From Bacteroidales bacterium (GTDB taxonomy: Bacteria > Bacteroidota > Bacteroidia > Bacteroidales > UBA932): 13,638 nt of DNA. A model generated the notes under the pieces. It was not told the DNA's origin. It saw nothing but the letters and a program-made list of their open reading frames with translations, and made no database searches. Shown here piece after piece: positions 7,384 to 13,638 of this stretch (positions are counted from its first letter, which is position 1; each line of letters starts with the position of its first letter). The stretch lies in contig JAFXPV010000019.1 of assembly GCA_017527625.1 (NCBI GenBank), forward strand, positions 1-13,638. Reading direction: 5' to 3'. A program made the position numbers and the translations under genes.

Positions 7384-8628
7384 ATGGAAACAAAGCGCGT
7401 GGTCATAACAGGTATGGGCGTCATTTCTCCTTCGGGGAACGACGTCGCCACTTTCTGGGACAACATAGTCTCGGGAAGATGCTCTGTCATCGCTCTGGAA
7501 GATTTCGCAAAAACCGGCCTCGACATCCACGTTGCGGGAGTTGTCAAGGGGTTCGATCCGTCGCGCTACGGCATAACCCCCAAGGAAGAGCGCCGCAGCG
7601 ACCGCTTCAGCCTGATGGCAGAGGCTGCCGCGTGGCAGGCCGTAGAGGCTGCCGGCATAGTGTCCGGGCAGACGGTCGCCCCTGAGAGGTTCGGAGTCTA
7701 TGTGGCCAGCGGCATCGGCGGCTATGAGACCCAGATAAGCCAGACCCGCGTCCTGTTTGACGAAGGTCCGACGAGGATCTCCCCTTATTATATACCTATG
7801 GTGATCTCAAATATTGCGGGAGGCAACATAGCTATCAGGCTCAACGCCCAGGGGCCTTGCATCACCCACGTCAGCGCCTGCGCTTCCAGCACCAACTCGA
7901 TAGGAGAGGCTTTCGTCGCCATCCGGACCGGCCGTGCGGACGTCCTGCTGGCCGGTGGCAGCGAAGCTGTCCTCAACCCGATGGCCATCGGAGGCTTCGC
8001 CAATGCGAAAGCCCTTTCGACCGAGAAGGACCCGCTGAAGGCCTGCCTGCCGTTCGACCGCCGTCGCAGCGGATTCGTGATGGCCGAGGGGGCGGCGATG
8101 CTTGTGATGGAGGAACTGGAGCACGCAAAAGCCAGGGGCGCCGACATTCTTGCCGAAGTGGTCGGCTACGGCTGCACCTGCGACGCATATCATTTCACCT
8201 CGCCGAGGCCGGACGCCCTGCCGGCTGCCCGCGCAATGAGACTGGCCCTCGAAGAAGGAGGGTTCGAAGCGGGTGAAAATCTCTATGTCAACGCGCACGG
8301 CACTGGCACGCACTATAACGACATCGCCGAGACCAAGGCCCTCAAGATTGCGCTGGGCGAAGAGCAGGCCCGCAAGGCGTCGATAAGCTCTTCAAAGTCA
8401 ATGACAGGCCATATGTTCGGAGCCACCGGGGCGGCCGAAGCGATAGTGTCGGTGATGGCCCTGCGCTGCGGCGTCGTCCCGCCCACTGCAGGCCTCGAAG
8501 AGCCTGATGCAGAGTGTGATCTGGACTATACGCCCATCAAGGCGGTGCCCCGCAGCCTGGACTTCGCGCTCTCCAATTCCCTCGGCTTCGGTGGTCACAA
8601 CGTCTGCGTGTCTTTCCGTAAATATTAA
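7384..8628 (+). CDS. fabF: Beta-ketoacyl-ACP synthase II (FabF-type)
   Basis: Condensing enzyme of type II fatty-acid synthesis: it transfers an acyl chain to its cysteine and condenses it with malonyl-ACP, releasing CO2. The 414 residues form a complete thiolase fold. The catalytic set is intact: Cys166 in VSACASSTN, His305 in NAHGTGTH, Lys338 in SSSKSMTGH and His343, with the gating-loop motif GFGGHN at 401-406. The ATG at 7384 is needed for the first beta strand (RVVITGMGVISPSG). It stands alone, without acpP next to it, divergent from susC and with its own terminator. By recall, the ISPYYIPMVISNIAGG, NAHGTGTHYND and ECDLDY segments resemble clostridial FabF more than the acpP-linked FabF of Bacteroides. 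It could be the main FabF, a second copy, or an enzyme for a special lipid. Confidence 0.92.
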   Translation: METKRVVITGMGVISPSGNDVATFWDNIVSGRCSVIALEDFAKTGLDIHVAGVVKGFDPSRYGITPKEERRSDRFSLMAEAAAWQAVEAAGIVSGQTVAPERFGVYVASGIGGYETQISQTRVLFDEGPTRISPYYIPMVISNIAGGNIAIRLNAQGPCITHVSACASSTNSIGEAFVAIRTGRADVLLAGGSEAVLNPMAIGGFANAKALSTEKDPLKACLPFDRRRSGFVMAEGAAMLVMEELEHAKARGADILAEVVGYGCTCDAYHFTSPRPDALPAARAMRLALEEGGFEAGENLYVNAHGTGTHYNDIAETKALKIALGEEQARKASISSSKSMTGHMFGATGAAEAIVSVMALRCGVVPPTAGLEEPDAECDLDYTPIKAVPRSLDFALSNSLGFGGHNVCVSFRKY

Positions 8629-8642
8629 TCAACAGAGAAATC

Positions 8643-8684
8643 AACAAAACCCCGCCAGGTTCCGCCTGCGGGGTGTTGTTTATT
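8643..8684 (+). terminator. Intrinsic terminator after fabF
   Basis: AACAA and ACCCCGC (8643-8655) pair with GCGGGGT and TTGTT (8668-8680), separated by one mismatch. A short inner stem AGG/CCT closes the loop with a bulged C. The tail TTGTTTATT is T-rich. The hairpin begins 15 bases after the fabF stop. Confidence 0.85.
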
Positions 8685-8795
8685 AATTGTTGAAAAGTAA
8701 AAAATGAGCGGGAGGACAGACTGCCGTGAAAGTATTAACTTGCAATGAAAATCCACTTAAGCGAAAAGAAACTATAGATACTTCAAAAAGTCGTT

Positions 8796-10910
8796 ATGGA
8801 AACCTCAAGCCAGTTCTCAATTACAAAACGCGACGGTAAATTAGAAAAGTTCTCCCTTGACAAGATAATGAACGCCATCATCAAGGCGTTCGACTCAGTC
8901 CAGGAACCCATCGACCTGGGAGTCCTGAGCAAGATTCTAGCCCACCTCGATATGTACGAGGGCATCAAAGTCGAAGACATCCAGAACCAGGTCGAAGAAA
9001 GCCTGATGAAGGAAGGCTATTACAAAGTGGCGAAGTCTTTCATCCTCTATCGCCAGAGCCACCAGGAAGACCGCGACCTGACCAGCAAGATGCAGTTCCT
9101 CGCCGATTACTGCGAGGCTTCCAACGCTGCTACAGGCTCGAAGTTCGACGCCAACGCCAACGTTGAGCACAAGAACATCGCGACCCTCATCGGCGAGCTT
9201 CCCAAGAGCAACTTCATCCGCCTCAACCGCCGCCTTCTGACCGACCGCATCAAAAAGATGTACGGCAAGGAACTGGCCGACAAATATCTCGATCTGCTGA
9301 GCAAGCACTTCATCTACAAGAATGACGAGACCAGCCTCGCCAACTACTGCGCATCTATCACGATGTACCCCTGGCTCATCGGCGGCACCGCTTCGATCGG
9401 CGGCAACTCTACCGCCCCGACCAACCTCAAGAGCTTCTGCGGCGGCTTCATCAATATGGTGTTTATGGTCAGCTCGATGCTCAGCGGCGCGTGCGCAACT
9501 CCCGAATTCCTTATGTATATGAACTACTTCATCGAGAAGGAATACGGCAAGGACTACTGGAAGACCCCCGACAAGGTGGTCGACCTCAGCACCAAGCAGC
9601 GCACCATCGACAAGATGATCACCGACTGCTTCGAGCAGGTGGTCTACTCCATCAACCAGCCTACCGGTGCCCGCAACTACCAGGCTGTTTTCTGGAACAT
9701 ATCATATTACGACAAATATTACTTCCAGAGCCTTTTCGACAACTTCTACTTCCCCGACGGCACAAAGCCCGACTGGGACGGCCTCAACTGGCTGCAGAAG
9801 CGCTTTATGAAATGGTTCAACCAGGAGCGCCTGAAGACTATGCTCACCTTCCCGGTAGAGACGATGGCCCTGCTCACTGAAAACGACGAATGCAAAGACA
9901 AGGAATACGGCGAGTTCACCGCTCAGATGTATGCCGAAGGACACTCGTTCTTCACATATATGAGTGACAACGCCGACTCCCTGAGCTCTTGCTGCCGTCT
10001 GCGCAATGAGATCCAGGACAACGGTTTCTCTTACACCCTCGGTGCCGGCGGAGTGAGCACAGGCTCCAAGAGCGTTCTCACCATCAACATCAACCGCACC
10101 GTCCAGTATGCGGTCAACAACAACCTGGACTATCTGCAGTACCTCGGCGAGATCACAGACATCTGCCATAAGGTCCAGACCGCATACGACGCAAACCTGC
10201 GCGACCTCAAGAGCAAGGGTATGCTCCCGCTCTTCGACGCCGGCTACATCAATATGAGCCGCCAGTACCTCACCATCGGTGTCAACGGCATCGTCGAGGC
10301 CGCTGAATTCCTCGGCATCAAGATCACCCCGAACGAAGAGTACAAACATTTCGTGCAGGGCATCCTCGGTGTCATCGAGAAGTTCAACAAGCAGTACCGC
10401 ACCAAGGACCTTATGTTTAACTGCGAGATGATCCCCGCCGAGAACGTGGGCGTCAAGCACGCCAAGTGGGACCGTGAGGACGGCTATTTCGTGCCCCGCG
10501 ACTGCTACAATTCATACTTCTATGTGGTTGAGGACGACTCCCTGAACATCATCGACAAGTTCAAGCTGCACGGCACGCCTTACATCGAGCACCTCACCGG
10601 CGGTTCGGCCCTGCATATGAACCTCGAGGAGCACCTCTCCAAGGAGCAGTATCTGCAGTTGCTCAAGGTGGCCGCCCACGAAGGCTGCAACTATTTCACC
10701 TTCAACATTCCCAACACGATCTGCAACGACTGCGGACACATCGACAAGCGCTATCTGCACGAGTGCCCCGTCTGCGGCAGCAAGAACGTGGACTATATGA
10801 CCCGCATCATCGGTTATCTCAAACGCGTAAGCAATTTCTCGGCTGCCCGTCAGGCAGAGGCTGCCCGCAGGTTCTACTATGCGCCGAAGAAGGAAATAGT
10901 AGTCAAGTAA
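8796..10910 (+). CDS. nrdD: Anaerobic (class III) ribonucleoside-triphosphate reductase
   Basis: Glycyl-radical enzyme that reduces ribonucleotides to deoxyribonucleotides without oxygen, after activation by NrdG. The 704 residues match the family. An N-terminal ATP-cone (about 5-95, from ITKRDGKLEKFS to SFILYRQSHQEDRD) senses ATP/dATP. The barrel follows, with conserved cysteines at 215 (KSFCGGF), 233 (SGACATPEF) and 399-400 (SSCCRL). The C-terminal zinc site is CNDC...CPVC (Cys643, 646, 657, 660), and the radical site is the glycine of RIIGYL, Gly673 (codon 10812-10814). The start at 8796 is needed to include the ATP-cone. No convincing -7 element or NrdR-like box is visible in the 111 bases between the fabF terminator and this start. 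The strain must grow at least partly without oxygen. Confidence 0.98.
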   Translation: METSSQFSITKRDGKLEKFSLDKIMNAIIKAFDSVQEPIDLGVLSKILAHLDMYEGIKVEDIQNQVEESLMKEGYYKVAKSFILYRQSHQEDRDLTSKMQFLADYCEASNAATGSKFDANANVEHKNIATLIGELPKSNFIRLNRRLLTDRIKKMYGKELADKYLDLLSKHFIYKNDETSLANYCASITMYPWLIGGTASIGGNSTAPTNLKSFCGGFINMVFMVSSMLSGACATPEFLMYMNYFIEKEYGKDYWKTPDKVVDLSTKQRTIDKMITDCFEQVVYSINQPTGARNYQAVFWNISYYDKYYFQSLFDNFYFPDGTKPDWDGLNWLQKRFMKWFNQERLKTMLTFPVETMALLTENDECKDKEYGEFTAQMYAEGHSFFTYMSDNADSLSSCCRLRNEIQDNGFSYTLGAGGVSTGSKSVLTININRTVQYAVNNNLDYLQYLGEITDICHKVQTAYDANLRDLKSKGMLPLFDAGYINMSRQYLTIGVNGIVEAAEFLGIKITPNEEYKHFVQGILGVIEKFNKQYRTKDLMFNCEMIPAENVGVKHAKWDREDGYFVPRDCYNSYFYVVEDDSLNIIDKFKLHGTPYIEHLTGGSALHMNLEEHLSKEQYLQLLKVAAHEGCNYFTFNIPNTICNDCGHIDKRYLHECPVCGSKNVDYMTRIIGYLKRVSNFSAARQAEAARRFYYAPKKEIVVK

Positions 10911-11374
10911 TGTTGAAATACGTGAACACAAGCGTGGTTTTTCTGGAGATTCCAGACGAAACCACGCTTTCGATTAATATTTCCAACTGTCCCAACCACT
11001 GTCCCGGCTGCCACAGCCCCTATCTGTGGGAGGATATCGGCGAGGAACTCGACGAGGCGGCGCTCGACGCTCTTGTCGCCGAGGTGCGCGACAACATCAC
11101 CTGCGTGGCCTTTATGGGCGGCGACGCAGACCTGGAGCGCCTGGCACAACTGGCTGATTATGTGCACGCACGCTACCCTGCATTCAAGGTGGGATGGTAC
11201 AGCGGCCGCATCCGCCTGCCCGGCTGGTTCGACCGCAGCAAATTCGACTATATCAAGCTCGGGCCGTATCTGGCCCATCTCGGCCCCCTGAACAGCCCCA
11301 CCACCAACCAGCGTATGTACCGCAAGACAGCCGACGGCAGTTTTGAGGACATCACTTTCAGATTTAGGAAATAA
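10910..11374 (+). CDS. nrdG: Anaerobic ribonucleotide reductase activating protein (radical SAM)
   Basis: Cytoplasmic radical-SAM enzyme that uses a [4Fe-4S] cluster and S-adenosylmethionine to put the glycyl radical on NrdD. I chose the ATG at 10910-10912, which overlaps the nrdD stop as TAATG and implies translational coupling. An open frame extends upstream to 10763 but lies inside nrdD and is not family-like. The 155-residue product has the usual length. The cluster motif CPNHCPGC supplies Cys27, Cys31 and Cys34, and FMGGDAD is the SAM-binding glycine motif, where many relatives have GGDP or GGEP. Confidence 0.96.
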   Translation: MLKYVNTSVVFLEIPDETTLSINISNCPNHCPGCHSPYLWEDIGEELDEAALDALVAEVRDNITCVAFMGGDADLERLAQLADYVHARYPAFKVGWYSGRIRLPGWFDRSKFDYIKLGPYLAHLGPLNSPTTNQRMYRKTADGSFEDITFRFRK

Positions 11375-11386
11375 TTGCTTTCTTTG
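11356..11386 (+). promoter_or_regulatory. Candidate promoter for the AspT-like gene
   Basis: TTTC (11356-11359, inside the end of nrdG) and, 19 bases on, TTTCTTTG (11379-11386), which differs from TAnnTTTG at one position. It would place the start about 20 bases before the ATG at 11409. The gene may instead be read through from nrdDG, since no terminator is visible in the 34-base gap. Confidence 0.35.
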
Positions 11387-11408
11387 CGGCGGTTTTTTTA
11401 CGGACTAA

Positions 11409-13073
11409 ATGGGTCTGACAATCGTCATATTCGCAGTTACCATCGCTGTCGGGCTTCTTCTCGGCAGGATCAAGATCAAAGGCATCAGCATCGGCTCCAC
11501 CTGGATTCTGTTCGTGGGCATCATCCTCAGCCACTTCGGCGCCCAGGCTGACCCTACGGCGCTGTCGTTCGTCAAGGATTTCGGCCTCATCCTCTTCGTG
11601 TTCGCAATCGGCCTCCAGGTCGGCCCCGGCTTCGTCCATTCCTTCAAGAAGGGCGGACTGAGTATGAATGCGCTGGCCGCGCTGATGGTGCTGATGACTG
11701 TGGGAGTGACGCTGGCCATCCATTTCATCACCGGAGAGAGCCTGGCCGATATGGTCGGCGTGATGTCGGGAGCGGTCACCAACACTCCCGGCCTCGGTGC
11801 CGCCCAGCAGACGGCGCAGGACGTGATGGCGGCCCAGAGCTATCCTGCGGACGAGATTTCCCTCACCGTGTCGACCCTCGCATCTTCGTATGCCATCTCA
11901 TATCCCCTCGGCGTGCTTGCCGTAATCGGCTTGCTGATAGCCTACAAGAGCTGTTTCAAGGTCAACCTGGACAAGGAGAAAAAGGACCTCGAGAGCGATG
12001 ACGACACTGCTTCCGAGGCAGCCCGCCGTATGCATTGCGAGGTGGAGAATCCCGCCATCTTCGGCAGGAGCATAAGGGACATCGCCCACAGCCAGGGTGC
12101 GCATTTCATCATCTCAAGGATAATGAGGAACGGGGAGGTGTCGGTGCCGAACTCCGACACAGTCCTCGAGAAGGGCGACAAGCTGCTGATCGTGACTTCG
12201 AACCATTATGTGAATATGGTCCGCATCATCTTCGGAGAGGAAATCCCTATGCATCAGAGCGACTGGGACAAGCTGGACAAGAATCTGGTGACCAGGCGCC
12301 TGACCGTCACCAAGTCATCCCTCACCGGCAAGACTTTGGGCAGTATGCATATCCGTGAGACCTACGGCGTGACCATCACCCGCGTGATCCGCGCCGGCAT
12401 CGAGCTCGTGGCCCAGCCCAACCTCATCCTCCAGATGGGTGACGGACTGATGGTGGTGGGCACCGAGTCGGACATCAAGAGCATCGTGGGACTGGTCGGC
12501 AACAAGAAAGAGAACCTGAGCCATCCCAATCTCGCCCCGATTTTCGCCGGCATAGCCCTCGGAGTGATTTTCGGCAGCATCCCCATCCATTTTCCGGGCA
12601 TCCCCCAGCCGATACGTCTCGGACTTGCAGGCGGCACGCTCATCATCGCCATCCTGCTCGGCCACTTCGGCCCGAAGCTGCACATCACTACCTACACGAC
12701 CCTCAGCGCCAATATGATGCTGCGTGAGGTGGGAATTGCGCTGTTTATGGCCGCGGTGGGCCTCGGAGCCGGAGCGAACTTCGTGGAGTCGCTGGTCAGC
12801 GGAGGCTACTGGTGGATCCTGTACGGTTTTCTGATAACCATCATCCCTATCATCATAATGATGCTGCTCTGCCGCTTCGTCCTGCATCTGAACTTCTACA
12901 AGATGTGCGGTCTGATCGCCGGCTCGTGCACCAATCCGACAGCCCTGTCGTTCTCACAGGAAAGCTACGGCACTGACTATGTGGCAGTCAACTATGCCAC
13001 CGTCTATCCCTTGACGATGTTTATGCGGGTGCTTGTGGCCCAGCTGCTTATCCTTCTTGCTTTCGCTGCCTAG
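11409..13073 (+). CDS. AspT/YidE-family inner-membrane transporter with two RCK-C (TrkA-C) domains
   Basis: Predicted polytopic antiporter-type protein, 554 residues. It has the duplicated design of the AspT/YidE/YbjL family: a first membrane half (about 1-180) with DFGLILFVFAIGLQVGPGF and GAVTNTPGLGAA; a cytoplasmic centre with two RCK-C domains (about 208-285 and 294-370); and a second membrane half (about 374-554) with REVGIALFMAAVGLGAGANF and GSCTNPTALSF. The two G-x-x-TN motifs at 121-126 and 505-510 are related, as expected of inverted halves. AspT itself exchanges aspartate and alanine, but most relatives are uncharacterised, so the substrate is unknown. RCK-C domains usually bind a ligand and may gate transport. 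It follows nrdG by 34 bases on the same strand. Its stop overlaps the stop of the convergent receptor gene. Confidence 0.93.
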   Translation: MGLTIVIFAVTIAVGLLLGRIKIKGISIGSTWILFVGIILSHFGAQADPTALSFVKDFGLILFVFAIGLQVGPGFVHSFKKGGLSMNALAALMVLMTVGVTLAIHFITGESLADMVGVMSGAVTNTPGLGAAQQTAQDVMAAQSYPADEISLTVSTLASSYAISYPLGVLAVIGLLIAYKSCFKVNLDKEKKDLESDDDTASEAARRMHCEVENPAIFGRSIRDIAHSQGAHFIISRIMRNGEVSVPNSDTVLEKGDKLLIVTSNHYVNMVRIIFGEEIPMHQSDWDKLDKNLVTRRLTVTKSSLTGKTLGSMHIRETYGVTITRVIRAGIELVAQPNLILQMGDGLMVVGTESDIKSIVGLVGNKKENLSHPNLAPIFAGIALGVIFGSIPIHFPGIPQPIRLGLAGGTLIIAILLGHFGPKLHITTYTTLSANMMLREVGIALFMAAVGLGAGANFVESLVSGGYWWILYGFLITIIPIIIMMLLCRFVLHLNFYKMCGLIAGSCTNPTALSFSQESYGTDYVAVNYATVYPLTMFMRVLVAQLLILLAFAA

Positions 13074-13638
13074 CGGAACCAGCCTTTCACAGTGACTCCG
13101 CCCATAAACCACAGCCCCGGCTGCGGGATGTCCCCGAAATCATAATATTGCCTGCCCAGCAGGTTGTTGGCCCTCACGTATACTTCGAAAACGGGACGGC
13201 TGTACGAGAGTTTTGCGTCGAGCAGGGTGTAGGGCTTGATGAGGGTTGAGGTCGTGGCCCTGTCGACATAGCGGCAGGAGATGTTGGCGCTGAAGCCTTC
13301 GAAGATGCGGAAGTCTGCCTGGGCGGTGACCCTGTGGCGGATGTATTCCATCGAATAGAGGCTGCGGAAGCCGGCCTTGGTGTCCTTGTCCTGGGAGATG
13401 TGGCTGTAGCCGAGATTGACGGAGCGGATGAAGAAACGGCGGTTGCCTGTCAGCTCTGCAAATGCCAGCTGCAGGGTGGCTTCCTGGCCGAAGGTGCTCA
13501 GCGAAGTGTGGTTGACCGATGTCCAGGGAGCGTCTTCGCCGGCTGAGATGTCCTGGATCCAGTCGATTATGTCGCGGCCTTTGTTATAGTAGACAGTGAC
13601 GACGGCCCTCACGCCCGAGCCGAGGAATTTGACGCCGC
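13070..13638 (-). CDS. C-terminal part of a BtuB-like TonB-dependent receptor
   Basis: Outer-membrane active-transport receptor, of which only the last 188 or so residues (the final barrel strands) are in the window; the frame is open to the right edge. The alternating barrel pattern is clear, and the end NLLGRQYYDFGDIPQPGLWF resembles the last strands of the vitamin B12 receptor BtuB and of siderophore receptors, unlike the SusC end seen earlier in the window. The final residues are GWFR: the aromatic residue normally last in the beta-signal is followed by one Arg. Signal peptide, TonB box and plug are outside the window, so the ligand (cobalamin, heme or siderophore) is not decidable. There is no gap and no terminator between it and the convergent AspT-like gene. 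Confidence 0.9.
   Translation of the reverse strand, partial: GVKFLGSGVRAVVTVYYNKGRDIIDWIQDISAGEDAPWTSVNHTSLSTFGQEATLQLAFAELTGNRRFFIRSVNLGYSHISQDKDTKAGFRSLYSMEYIRHRVTAQADFRIFEGFSANISCRYVDRATTSTLIKPYTLLDAKLSYSRPVFEVYVRANNLLGRQYYDFGDIPQPGLWFMGGVTVKGWFR

Noticed and set aside
8704..8748. A 14-codon open frame between fabF and nrdD, considered as a leader peptide
   Set aside because: No codon bias, attenuator hairpin or run of one amino acid supports it; likely chance.
9702..10460. 252-codon open frame on the minus strand opposite nrdD
   Set aside because: An antisense shadow of a well-conserved gene, with a low-complexity Val/Leu/Glu-rich composition.
11368..11399. T7 run after nrdG considered as an intrinsic terminator
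   Set aside because: The only hairpin upstream is a weak AGGAAA/TTTCTT pairing that is not directly next to the T-run.
12315..12887. 190-codon open frame opposite the AspT-like gene
   Set aside because: Its His/Asp/Glu-rich composition mirrors membrane-protein codons read backwards; no recognisable domain.
1..13638. Search for CRISPR arrays, insertion sequences, integrases and restriction-modification genes
   Set aside because: No spaced direct repeats, transposase, integrase or methyltransferase coding sequence is visible; the CATG depletion has no local genetic cause in the window.

Overview
The window comes from a member of the Bacteroidota, most likely an anaerobic gut-type Bacteroidales with GC in the mid-50s. 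The evidence is a SusC/SusD outer-membrane pair, a second TonB-dependent receptor, promoters that fit the Bacteroidetes -33/-7 pattern (TTG...TAnnTTTG), a lack of strong Shine-Dalgarno sequences, and an oxygen-sensitive class III ribonucleotide reductase. I cannot name the genus.

Layout. (1) 1-2050, plus strand: the 3' four-fifths of fusA (EF-G), then rpsJ (S10), the end of a str-type ribosomal operon. (2) 2051-2290: a CAT-anticodon tRNA (probably tRNA-Ile2, possibly elongator Met) with its own promoter, followed by an unusual cluster of hairpins in which the tRNA 3' end is part of a perfect 25-bp inverted repeat. (3) 2309-7226, minus strand: a SusD lipoprotein and a SusC TonB-dependent transporter, transcribed susC then susD, with a terminator facing the tRNA. 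(4) 7227-7383: a divergent AT-rich promoter region. (5) 7384-8684, plus strand: a lone FabF-type ketoacyl-ACP synthase with its own terminator. (6) 8796-11374, plus strand: nrdD-nrdG, translationally coupled through a TAATG overlap. (7) 11409-13073, plus strand: an AspT/YidE-family membrane protein. (8) 13070-13638, minus strand: the C-terminus of a BtuB-like TonB-dependent receptor that runs off the right edge and shares a CTAG with the convergent gene.

The genes serve translation (EF-G, S10, tRNA), outer-membrane nutrient uptake (SusCD, TonB receptor), fatty-acid elongation (FabF), anaerobic dNTP supply (NrdDG) and inner-membrane transport (AspT-like). I see no defence system, transposase, integrase, CRISPR array or phage gene. 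The most unusual signals are not in the gene list. CATG is almost absent (2 copies in 13.6 kb) and codon choice before Met bends to avoid it. The tRNA 3' end sits in competing hairpins. rpsJ is not followed by rplC, so the usual junction with the S10 operon is broken exactly at the tRNA.
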